This document shows positions 1 through 5,535 of a stretch of 7,422 nucleotides of DNA, piece by piece (within the stretch, counting starts at the first letter, position 1; every line of letters begins with the position of its first letter). The DNA comes from CAYPZL01 sp964415045. GTDB lineage: Bacteria > Planctomycetota > Phycisphaerae > Sedimentisphaerales > Anaerobacaceae. The position numbers were made by a program, and so were the translations under genes. The stretch covers positions 1 to 7,422 of the forward strand of contig CAYPZL010000242.1 in NCBI GenBank assembly GCA_964415045.1. The letters run 5' to 3'. The notes below the pieces were generated by a model. It worked only from the letters and a program-made list of their open reading frames with translations, was not told where the DNA came from and searched no databases.

Positions 1-51
1 TCTGGAATTATCTAATGAGGCACGGAGTCACAGCATGCTAAGCGAGCACCC

Positions 52-133
52 CTCGCAAAGACGCGAAGATCGCCAAGGTTGAAGGGTCTTTTCATTGAGG
101 CCTTCTTTGCGCTCTTGGCGCTCTTGGCGAGAG
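52..133. repeat. Imperfect inverted repeat, intergenic palindrome
   Basis: The arm at 52-78 (starting CTCGCAAAGACGCG) is nearly the reverse complement of the arm at 101-133 (ending CTTGGCGAGAG). About 22 bases separate the arms, so a long imperfect hairpin could form on either strand. Both arms are built from short CGC-AAGA words, which gives an internal periodicity. This resembles the dispersed palindromic repeats made of GCAAAGACGC-like words found between genes in many bacteria; that comparison is from recall. No T-run follows on either side, so it is not a standard intrinsic terminator. Confidence 0.6.
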
Positions 134-228
134 AGTATGTGGCTCCGGCCGCAGGCCGGGCTGGACAAATCTGCCCAATCCGTATTACAGGCGTCACATA
201 GCGTCCGCCCGGGGCCCGGGGCACCGGG

Positions 229-370
229 AAATACGAAATCCCAAGCTCGAAATCCTAAACAAATACGAAATCCGAATGCTCGAAACAGGCGCGGGCGCGC
301 CAAACAAACCCAATGTGCGCGTTTTTGGGCCGGGAAGCGCGGTGGCGATGGAAAACAAAGCCAATTTGGC
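229..370. repeat. Planctomycete-type dispersed intergenic repeat with a short internal tandem
   Basis: The 13-base word AAATACGAAATCC occurs identically at 229-241 and 261-273. Each copy is followed by GCTCGAAA (245-252 and 278-285), so the unit is about 32 bases and is present almost twice. Further right, GGAAAACAAAGCCAATTTGG at about 349-368 belongs to the same kind of sequence. Its translations (NKAN-, KQSQF- and NPKQIRNPN-like words) match spurious hypothetical peptides I remember from many planctomycete genomes, which is why I call it a dispersed repeat rather than coding DNA. The rest of 134-529 is GC-rich and of low complexity; apart from a weak promoter candidate I see nothing in it. 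Confidence 0.55.
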
Positions 371-409
371 CCGGCGAGCCGTCGGCGTGCGGGGCCGCGG
401 AGTTTTGTG

Positions 410-437
410 TTGCAGGCGGGCGGCGGGGTGCTATGCT
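410..437 (+). promoter_or_regulatory. Weak sigma-70-like promoter candidate for the small plus-strand genes
   Basis: TTGCAG at 410-415 and TATGCT at 432-437 are separated by 16 bases. TATGCT matches the -10 consensus at four of six positions, whereas the -35 match is poor (three of six). It would place the transcription start roughly 85 bases before the ATG at 530. It is the best candidate I can find in a very GC-rich upstream region, but it could be chance. Confidence 0.25.
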
Positions 438-529
438 TGCGGTGTTGTGCGCAACCGTGCAGGGCGCCGGGCGGCGTGGGTCCGCGCCGGCGGCCGGGCA
501 GGACGCGCGACGGGATAAGGAGCCTATCG

Positions 530-739
530 ATGGCGAAGATCATCAAAGTGGCGTGTACGGGCGCGGCGCAGCACGTCAACGAGATCGACTTAGAGGACGT
601 GATCGGGCCGGACGTGATTATCCACGGCAACCCGATCGACACGGGCCGGCAGATCCCGGCGCGGATCGTCCGACGCTGCGAGGTCTGCGACGAGGGCAAG
701 GTCATCGTCACCCGCGAGATGATCGAGGCGGTTTTCTAA
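530..739 (+). CDS. Conserved-looking small hypothetical protein with a CxxC motif (69 aa)
   Basis: The function is unknown. The ATG at 530 is preceded by AAGGAG at 517-522 with 7 bases of spacing, a strong ribosome binding site. It fixes the start even though the frame stays open far upstream through repeat DNA. The protein is soluble, mixed alpha/beta in character, with no signal peptide or membrane helix. Near the C-terminus is RRCEVCDEGKVIVTREMI, with Cys50 and Cys53 as a possible half metal site and another Cys at position 9. I recall similar small planctomycete proteins ending in a CxxC-EGKVIVTREMI segment, so I think this is a real lineage-specific family, but that is memory and not a search. 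It is followed after six bases, in the same frame, by a second small gene. The product could bind zinc alone or as a multimer; nothing shows its partner. Confidence 0.75.
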   Translation: MAKIIKVACTGAAQHVNEIDLEDVIGPDVIIHGNPIDTGRQIPARIVRRCEVCDEGKVIVTREMIEAVF

Positions 740-745
740 CCGCCC

Positions 746-883
746 GTGCTGCGGCGGGGCAAACAGAAGTACCTCTGGTACGCCTTCGTGGGATTGGGGA
801 TCGGGCTGCTGCTGGCGATGGTGGTGATCGCGGTGGCCGGGGACCTGACGACGGCGGGACCGGCCGGCGGCGCGGCGAAGTGA
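746..883 (+). CDS. Small single-pass membrane protein (45 aa), GTG start
   Basis: This frame opens with GTG at 746, six bases after the TAA of the 69-residue gene and in the same frame, and closes with TGA at 881-883. The product begins MLRRGKQKYLWYAF, has one hydrophobic helix at about residues 13-31 (FVGLGIGLLLAMVVIAVA at its centre), and ends in a short Gly/Ala/Thr tail. The basic N-terminus before the helix predicts an N-in, C-out orientation in the inner membrane. About 42 of 45 codons end in G or C, which supports real coding. No good ribosome binding site lies directly before the GTG (GAGG at 725-728 is 17 bases away), so translation is probably coupled to the gene before it or reached by readthrough. 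The stop is one base from the frr stop on the opposite strand. The family is not recognised. Confidence 0.55.
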   Translation: MLRRGKQKYLWYAFVGLGIGLLLAMVVIAVAGDLTTAGPAGGAAK

Positions 884-884
884 A

Positions 885-1445
885 TCAGTCTTCCATGATT
901 TCGCCGGCCTTGTGCTTGACGATTTGGTCGATCTTGTCGGTGAATTCCCTGGTGATCTCGTCGATCTGGCTCTTGCCCTGCTTGAGCTCGTCCTCGGTAA
1001 TCTGGGAGCCTTTTTCCTGTTTCTCCAGTTGCTTATTGGCGTCGCGACGTACGTTGCGGATGCTGACCTTGGTCTGCTCGCCGGCCTGTTTGGCCTGCTG
1101 AACGAGCTGCTTGCGGCGCTCTTCGCTGAGCGGCGGAATGTTGAGGCGGATGAACTTGCCTTCCACCAGCGGGGCGATGCTCAGGTCGCTGCTCTTGATG
1201 GCCTTCTCGACGTCCTTCACGGCGGCCGGATCGAACGGCTTGATCACCAGCATGTCCACGTCCGGCGCCGAGATGGTCGCCAGCGACTTCAGGGGCGTGG
1301 GGGTGCCGTAGTATTCCACCTTCAGATGCTCCACCAGCGCGGGCGTGGCCCGGCCTCCGCGAAACGCCTTGAGGTCGTCCTGGAGGACCTCCACGGCCTT
1401 CTGCATCTTGGACTTGCATTCCGAAATCACTCCCTGTGTCGGCAT
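885..1445 (-). CDS. frr: Ribosome recycling factor
   Basis: RRF acts in the cytoplasm with EF-G to split the post-termination ribosome and release mRNA and tRNA. The product is 186 aa, the normal family length (about 185). The family signature is present near the N-terminus: FRGGRATPALVEHLKVEYYG at about 28-47, followed by TPLKSLATISAPD. Domain II continues to about residue 105 (APLVEGKFIRLNIPPLSEERR at its end). Domain I, the three-helix bundle, is completed by the basic helix QTKVSIRNVRRDANKQL at 124-140 and the C-terminal helix to 186. AAAGAGGT at 1451-1458 lies just before the ATG and fixes the start. It is the last gene of the rpsB-tsf-pyrH-frr group, 42 bases after pyrH. No intrinsic terminator follows: the gene ends one base from a convergent small gene. 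Confidence 0.97.
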   Translation of the reverse strand: MPTQGVISECKSKMQKAVEVLQDDLKAFRGGRATPALVEHLKVEYYGTPTPLKSLATISAPDVDMLVIKPFDPAAVKDVEKAIKSSDLSIAPLVEGKFIRLNIPPLSEERRKQLVQQAKQAGEQTKVSIRNVRRDANKQLEKQEKGSQITEDELKQGKSQIDEITREFTDKIDQIVKHKAGEIMED

Positions 1446-1487
1446 CGGTTACCTCTTTCAAAATCTCATATGTTTGCGCTGGCCTGC

Positions 1488-2210
1488 CTACGAGGCGCCG
1501 ATCAACGTGCCCACCTGCTCACCGCAGATGGCCTTTGTGATATTGCCTTTCTTGAAAATATTCAAGACAATAATCGGGATATGGTTGTCCTGGCAGAGGC
1601 TGATGGCCGCCTGGTCCATGATGCGCAGGCGCCGCTGAAGGACATCGCCATAGGACAATTGCGTCAACAGTTCGGCCTGCGGATTCTTTTCCGGATCCTC
1701 GGTGTAGACGCCGTCCACCTTCGTGGCCTTGACCAGCACCTCGGCATCGAGCTCGGCGGCCCGCAGAGCGGCGCAGGTGTCGGTGGTGAAGAACGGGTTT
1801 CCCGTCCCGCCGGCCAGGATGACGACGCGTCCCTGCTCGAAATGTCGCAGGGCCCGGCGTCGCAGAAAGGGCTCGCACATCGCGGCCACTTCGATCGCGC
1901 TCATCACACGCGTCGGCTGGCCCAGTTTCTCCAGCGTCTCCTGCAGGGCGCAGGCGTTGATGATGGTCGCCAGCATGCCCATGTAGTCGGCGGTGTTGCG
2001 CGGGATGTGGCTGGTCTGGGAGAAGGTCGCCCCGCGGATGAAATTGCCGGCGCCGACGACGATGGCCACCTGGGGCCCGAGCTTGCAGATTTCCCCGATG
2101 CGCTCGGCCAGAGACTCCAGCGACGAGCCGTTGATACCGAATTCACCCTGCTGACAGAAACTCTCCCCCGAGAGCTTGAGCAGCACGCGACCGTACTTAC
2201 ATTCTCCCAT
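1488..2210 (-). CDS. pyrH: UMP kinase (uridylate kinase)
   Basis: This enzyme phosphorylates UMP to UDP with ATP in pyrimidine nucleotide synthesis; the bacterial enzyme is a hexamer of the amino-acid-kinase fold, unrelated to eukaryotic UMP/CMP kinase. The 240-aa product has every expected motif: VLLKLSGE at 9-16 (phosphate binding), GAGNFIRG at 53-60, RNTADYMGMLATIINACAL at 71-89 (UMP site), GGTGNPFFTTDTCAALRAAE at 134-153, KATKVDGVYTEDP at 161-173 and the C-terminal GNITKAICGEQVGTLI. The open frame runs further upstream, overlapping the end of tsf, but family alignment starts at MGECKYGRVLL. AAAGGTGGG at 2221-2229 provides a slightly distant ribosome binding site for this ATG. The gene lies 61 bases after tsf and 42 before frr, consistent with co-transcription. 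Allosteric GTP activation and UTP inhibition are known for many family members but cannot be read here. Confidence 0.97.
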   Translation of the reverse strand: MGECKYGRVLLKLSGESFCQQGEFGINGSSLESLAERIGEICKLGPQVAIVVGAGNFIRGATFSQTSHIPRNTADYMGMLATIINACALQETLEKLGQPTRVMSAIEVAAMCEPFLRRRALRHFEQGRVVILAGGTGNPFFTTDTCAALRAAELDAEVLVKATKVDGVYTEDPEKNPQAELLTQLSYGDVLQRRLRIMDQAAISLCQDNHIPIIVLNIFKKGNITKAICGEQVGTLIGAS

Positions 2211-2271
2211 CGATCCGACACCCACCTTTCCCTGGCTCGAGCCGGGCTCCGTCACACTGCCTTGCGCTGGG

Positions 2272-3138
2272 TTATCCCACATCGAGCCTGACGAAGCGTT
2301 TGATCGTGGCCTGGCCGCCGGCCTGTTTGGCGGCATCGGCGAGAACCTGCTCCACGGTTTTGCTGTCATCCTTGACGAAGGGCTGGTGCAGCAGGCAGTT
2401 CTCGGCGTAGAACTTCTTCATCTTGCCCTCGACGATTTTCTCGATGATCTCCGGCGGCTTGTTCTGCACCTGCTCGGCGTAGATCGCCTTTTCCTGCTCG
2501 ACGGTCTGCGGGTCGAGGCCGTCGGTGTCGAGGGCCAGCGGCTTGCTGGCGGTAATGTGCATGGCGATATCCGAGGCGGCCTGCTGCAACACGTCGGCCC
2601 CGGCGACCTGGTCGTCGCTGGCGTCGATCTGGAGAAGGCTGCCCACCTTGCCGTTGAAGTGAATGTAGAGACCGAAAAGTCCGGCGCCGTCGAGCTTGTA
2701 GCGAACGTAGTCGCCCACCTCCGTCTTTTCGCCGGTCTTGCTCACCGTCTCGGTGAGCAGTTCCTGGAAGCTCTTGCCGTCCACGACCGTCTGGAGGATG
2801 CCCTCGGTCCCCTCGTCGGCCTCGCAAGCGGCGATGTAAGCGGAAATGGTCTCCGCCAGGGCACGGAAGTCATCGCTCTTGGCGACGAAATCGGTTTCGC
2901 AACATACGGTGGCCAAGGCCGCCGCTTTGCCGTCCTCGCTCTGCCAGTGCACTACCGTGCCCTCCGACGTGTCGCGGGCCGCACGCTTGGCCAGCGTGGC
3001 CAATCCCTTCTTGCGAAGCAGCTCCATCGCCTGGTCAACGTCACCGTCAGCCTCCTGCAACGCCTTCTTGCAGTCCATCATGCCCTGCCCTGACATCTTC
3101 CGCAACTTCATCACTGTCGAGGCTGAGATTTCCGCCAT
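2272..3138 (-). CDS. tsf: Elongation factor Ts
   Basis: EF-Ts is the nucleotide exchange factor that releases GDP from EF-Tu during translation. The 288-aa product opens with a UBA-like N-terminal domain (residues 1 to about 55) carrying RKMSGQGMMDCKKALQEADGD at 13-33, and continues with GLATLAKRAARDTSEG. The core signature CETDFVAKSDDF at 80-91 contains the Asp-Phe pair that enters the EF-Tu nucleotide site. DIAMHITASKPLAL at 190-203 and GKMKKFYAENCLLHQPFVKD at 238-257 match the second core subdomain and C-terminal module. GGGAG at 3147-3151 stands 8 bases before the ATG. The usual Asn before the ETDF motif is replaced by Cys, which is tolerated in the family. It lies 202 bases after rpsB and 61 before pyrH. 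Confidence 0.97.
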   Translation of the reverse strand: MAEISASTVMKLRKMSGQGMMDCKKALQEADGDVDQAMELLRKKGLATLAKRAARDTSEGTVVHWQSEDGKAAALATVCCETDFVAKSDDFRALAETISAYIAACEADEGTEGILQTVVDGKSFQELLTETVSKTGEKTEVGDYVRYKLDGAGLFGLYIHFNGKVGSLLQIDASDDQVAGADVLQQAASDIAMHITASKPLALDTDGLDPQTVEQEKAIYAEQVQNKPPEIIEKIVEGKMKKFYAENCLLHQPFVKDDSKTVEQVLADAAKQAGGQATIKRFVRLDVG

Positions 3139-3340
3139 TTCGCCAACTCCCGTTTTGCTGAATATCCTGTTTCGTTTTGAATAGAAAATCTACGAGCAAG
3201 GCTCCCTGAATGCCAACCCGCCGGCCTGTGGCCCGAACGGCCGAAGCCAGCCGGGGACATCTGCCGCGTCGTCTCTCTGTGGCCTTGCATTCATCACATT
3301 GGGTATCTTCTTACCGCCTGTGGCAGTGAGGGTCGCCGAC
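3139..3340 (-). other. rpsB-tsf intercistronic region
   Basis: These 202 bases between rpsB and tsf are long compared with the other gaps of the cluster (61 and 42). CCGGC at 3221-3225 can pair with GCCGG at 3250-3254 around an inner GGCC/GGCC pairing (3230-3233 with 3239-3242), giving a GC-rich stem. On the transcribed strand no clean U-run follows directly; the nearest T-rich stretch is over 25 bases downstream, so this is not called a terminator. In E. coli and others the rpsB-tsf gap holds an attenuating structure, so a role in adjusting the EF-Ts to S2 ratio is possible. No extra gene or tsf promoter was convincing. Confidence 0.4.
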
Positions 3341-4297
3341 CTACGTACCGGAGGACGCCGGGCCCGGTTCCGGTTGGGCGGCGTTCTCCTCGACGGAATT
3401 CTCTTTGGGAGACGGTGCCGCCGGCTCCTCGGCCGGCGGGGCCGGAGGAGACGGTTCGGCCGCAGCGGGCGGTTCGGTCGGCTGGGCCGGCTGGGCCCGT
3501 GCAGCAGTCGGTGGGACCGCCCCGGGGGATCCTCCGCCGTCGGCGCGAGCCAGTGCATGCCGGCGGGGACGTACCCGTCGCGGCTTGGGGCCCGCTTCTT
3601 GCTGACGCACAGTGACCATCGTCTTGCCGATTGCCACGGCGTCGGCAAGCTCATTGAGGATGATTTCCACCGCCCGAATCGAGTCGTCGTTGGCCGGAAT
3701 CGCCACGTCCACCGTGTCGGGATCCGAATCAGTGTCCAGAATCCCAATCGTCGGCAGCTCCAGCTTGGCCGCCTCACGCAGAGCCAGGTATTCCTTCTTG
3801 GCGTCCACTGCGACGACGACGCCCGGAATGCGGGCCATCTTTCGCACACCGCCCAAGTTCGTGCGAATTTTCCGCATCTCGCGCTTGAGCCGGGAGGCCT
3901 GTTTCTTGCTTTCGGCGTCCAGGGTCCCGTCCTGCTCCATGCTTTCGAGCTGCTCCAAACGCTGGAGACGAGAGCGGATGGTCCTGAAATTGGTCAGCAT
4001 GCCCCCGAGCCACCGCTCGGAGACATAGTGCATGCCGCACCGCTCGGCGGCCGCCTCGACGGCCTTCTGCGCCTGCCGCTTGGTGCCTACAAACACGACG
4101 TCGCCGCCCGAAGAGACCACCTCGGCCAATAGCTTCTTGGCGATCAGAATCCCCTCAAGGGTCTTCTTGACGTTGATGATGTGTATGTTACCCCGCTTTG
4201 CGAAGATAAACGGAGCCATTTTCGGATTCCACCGGCTCGCGCCGTGTCCGAAATGCACACCCGCGTTAATGAGTTCCCGTGCTAACTGTTTAGCCAC
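3341..4297 (-). CDS. rpsB: 30S ribosomal protein S2 with long Ala/Pro-rich C-terminal extension
   Basis: S2 binds late to the 30S subunit near the head-body junction and is needed for S1 binding and mRNA docking. The start is placed at GTG 4295-4297, because GGAGG at 4303-4307 stands 5 bases before it. An upstream TTG at 4307-4309 would bury that site. The 318-aa product carries the S2 signatures AGVHFGHGASRWNPKMAPFIF near residues 12-32, FVGTKRQAQKAV at 69-80, RWLGGMLTNF at 95-104 and IPGVVVAVDAKKE at 157-169, with a coiled-coil insert between. The S2 fold ends by about residue 233. About 85 residues follow: a basic patch (KPRRVRPRRHALAR near 238-251) and then a Pro/Ala/Glu-rich disordered tail. 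Typical S2 is about 240 aa, so the tail is an addition; similar tails are known in some planctomycetes (recall). It is first in the cluster and has its own promoter candidate. Confidence 0.95.
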   Translation of the reverse strand: MAKQLARELINAGVHFGHGASRWNPKMAPFIFAKRGNIHIINVKKTLEGILIAKKLLAEVVSSGGDVVFVGTKRQAQKAVEAAAERCGMHYVSERWLGGMLTNFRTIRSRLQRLEQLESMEQDGTLDAESKKQASRLKREMRKIRTNLGGVRKMARIPGVVVAVDAKKEYLALREAAKLELPTIGILDTDSDPDTVDVAIPANDDSIRAVEIILNELADAVAIGKTMVTVRQQEAGPKPRRVRPRRHALARADGGGSPGAVPPTAARAQPAQPTEPPAAAEPSPPAPPAEEPAAPSPKENSVEENAAQPEPGPASSGT

Positions 4298-4302
4298 AAA
4301 AG

Positions 4303-4307
4303 CCTCC
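4303..4307 (-). promoter_or_regulatory. Ribosome binding site that decides the rpsB start
   Basis: On the minus strand GGAGG lies 5 bases before the GTG at 4295-4297. The longer frame would begin at a TTG overlapping this same site, leaving it without a usable ribosome binding site. The core TTTGGAGGC is identical to the one before the 160-residue gene at 4813-5295. Confidence 0.75.
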
Positions 4308-4359
4308 AAATCACGCCTGATCTATCTGTTCTGCACTGTGCGAACGGCCAAATTGCAAG

Positions 4360-4388
4360 TAATTACGGGAAATTGTGGTTCGTGTCAA
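4360..4388 (-). promoter_or_regulatory. Promoter candidate for the rpsB-tsf-pyrH-frr cluster
   Basis: On the minus strand a perfect TTGACA (-35; plus-strand TGTCAA at 4383-4388) is followed after 17 bases by TAATTA at 4360-4365. The -10 element is a weak match, sharing only the leading TA with TATAAT, but the spacing is ideal and the location is right. The region is AT-rich compared with its surroundings. Transcription would start near 4353, giving a leader of about 55 bases before the rpsB GTG, in which autoregulation by S2 could occur, as is known for rpsB leaders in other bacteria. Confidence 0.55.
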
Positions 4389-4812
4389 GCACTTTTATCG
4401 CGAGATTTTCGCAGTGCCGCTCAGATTGCCTCGGGGCCTCTTGAGCGACGTGCGAACGTAACGGATCGCCCAACCGGCTCGGGCCCGTCCGGATCGGCAC
4501 GGCGCCGGGGCCGGTTTCGGGAGAAGTCCGCCGCTCCACGTATGCTCTCGCCGACGGCGTAGACGCCGTGGTGTCCGATAAAAGCGACTCAACCAGTGAT
4601 AATCCCGCGGTTCCGGGCGCGACACGAGACGATGCAGAAAACACCCTGCCCCGCGCGCCGATACCGGCGGCGCACCTCGAGTGCGTCGAGGCACTCGCGT
4701 GGATGCGACCCTTCATTCGCCCATCACAGCCGAGAAGCTCTTTGGCTCGACTCCTCCGGATGCCACAGAGTGTTCCTGCGCCGTCAAATGACGGTCTACT
4801 CAAACCCTGGTG
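4389..4812. other. Gene-free region upstream of rpsB with two perfect short inverted repeats
   Basis: No frame here looks like a real protein: the open frames are Arg/Ser/Gly-rich with no recognisable motif and no convincing ribosome binding site. Two perfect hairpins are visible. ACGGCG at 4554-4559 pairs with CGCCGT at 4564-4569 around a TAGA loop. CGAGTGC at 4678-4684 pairs with GCACTCG at 4691-4697 around six bases. Neither is followed by a T-run on either strand. One could mark the 3' end of the transcript from the 160-residue gene, which otherwise has no visible terminator before rpsB. Confidence 0.4.
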
Positions 4813-5295
4813 TCAGTACCAAACGGTTATGAGGATATTGGGCTCGGTCTTTTTGGCTTGCACGTCGCCGACCGCCACATTTGTGTGCTTGATTTGGATA
4901 CTCGGGTTTTCCTTGAGCCAGGCCGAAATCTGGTCGCTCAGGAAATCCAGGGCGCCGGCATGGAGCTTGGCGAAGAAGACCTTGCAGCTTGTGATCCGCT
5001 CCCCGGACCCCAGGCCCGGCACGCCGGCGGGTTGCCGTGCGACGGACTGGGGCGACGCGGCCCGGGGCGCCGGCTTTGCCACTGGGCGCGGCGCGGGTTT
5101 TGCCACCGGGCGTCGCGCGGGCGCCGGAGCGGAACCGCCCCCTCCGCCCAGATTCAGCGGCGCGCGCGAAACACCAGGGGAACTGTTCGCGGGTTTGCCT
5201 GCCGCCGGGGTCGGCTCACCCGAGCCGTCATCAAAGGGAATCGGCTTGTCGGTGTCGTCGATGGGTGGATTGTTGCTGTTGCCCAGGTTGTCCAT
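4813..5295 (-). CDS. Uncharacterised 160-aa protein: disordered Pro/Ala/Gly-rich N-terminus plus compact C-terminal domain
   Basis: The family is not one I can name. GGAGG at 5304-5308 stands 8 bases before the ATG at 5293-5295; the frame stays open to 5412 but the extra residues look non-coding. Residues 1-98 are low complexity: an acidic Asp-rich start, a Gly run at 50-54, and two tandem copies of RPVAKPAP at about 62-77. Residues 99-160 look like a small folded domain containing KVFFAKLHAGALDFL, SAWLKENPSIQIKHTNV, KKTEPNILITVWY. The pattern suggests beta-alpha-beta-beta, ending exactly on the last strand. I recall planctomycete proteins ending in a similar KTEPN-x-IITVWY segment, so the domain is probably a conserved lineage family. 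There is no signal peptide or membrane helix, so it is likely cytoplasmic. It lies 240 bases downstream of the secretin gene on the same strand and about 420 bases upstream of the rpsB promoter. Confidence 0.8.
   Translation of the reverse strand: MDNLGNSNNPPIDDTDKPIPFDDGSGEPTPAAGKPANSSPGVSRAPLNLGGGGGSAPAPARRPVAKPAPRPVAKPAPRAASPQSVARQPAGVPGLGSGERITSCKVFFAKLHAGALDFLSDQISAWLKENPSIQIKHTNVAVGDVQAKKTEPNILITVWY
5072..5119. repeat. Two-copy 24-base tandem repeat inside the 160-aa gene
   Basis: Two adjacent 24-base units (5072-5095 and 5096-5119) match at 20 of 24 positions. Read on the minus strand they encode the repeated octapeptide RPVAKPAP in the disordered half of the protein. In-phase length and mainly silent differences fit a duplicated linker module under protein-level constraint. 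Confidence 0.7.
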
Positions 5296-5535
5296 GTACG
5301 GTGCCTCCAAACGGGTTAGCGCGTACCTGCAACGGGAATCACGGACAAGGCCGCGTGCGCCGCTTCTCGTCCGGGCGCGGGACGGCCCTGGTGTTCCAAG
5401 GGTTCTCGGCATCAGCTCGGGTCTTGTTCTTTGACCCGAAACGTCGTTATCCTGGGACTATCGAGCCTTCAACGCAGCGGGTACAGCCCGTTTCCCGGGC
5501 GACTCGCTCCCCGGCTCGCTCGGTTCCTGTGGAGC
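5296..5535. other. Intergenic region between the secretin gene and the 160-aa gene
   Basis: These 240 bases hold no convincing gene. Two hairpins are visible: TCGGGTC at 5417-5423 with GACCCGA at 5433-5439 around nine bases, and GCCCG at 5486-5490 with CGGGC at 5496-5500 around five. On the minus strand neither has a following U-run, so a Rho-independent end of the secretin transcript is not shown. I saw no clear promoter for the downstream gene, so read-through from the secretin promoter is possible. Confidence 0.4.

Noticed and set aside
95..529. N-terminal extension of the 69-residue gene
   Set aside because: The upstream residues are translated repeat and low-complexity DNA, whereas AAGGAG at 517-522 clearly serves the ATG at 530.
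912..2291. Long plus-strand open frame (459 residues) opposite frr and pyrH
   Set aside because: Antisense shadow caused by high GC at third positions; both minus-strand genes are unambiguous.
2211..2369. N-terminal extension of pyrH overlapping tsf
   Set aside because: UMP kinase alignment begins at MGECKYGRVLLKLSGE; the extra residues read the end of tsf in another frame.
3190..3849. Minus-strand open frame (219 residues) overlapping rpsB in another frame
   Set aside because: Pro/Arg-rich translation of the rpsB tail in a shifted frame; no family resemblance.
4363..4803. A 146-residue minus-strand open frame upstream of rpsB
   Set aside because: Arg/Ser/Gly-rich composition, no motif, no convincing ribosome binding site, and it runs into the rpsB promoter candidate; it looks like chance openness in GC-rich DNA.
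5072..5119. CRISPR-like repeat
   Set aside because: Only two adjacent units with no spacer, lying in coding phase and encoding a repeated octapeptide.
5417..5439. Hairpin between the secretin and the 160-aa gene as an intrinsic terminator
   Set aside because: Perfect seven-pair stem but no U-run after it on the minus strand and a nine-base loop.
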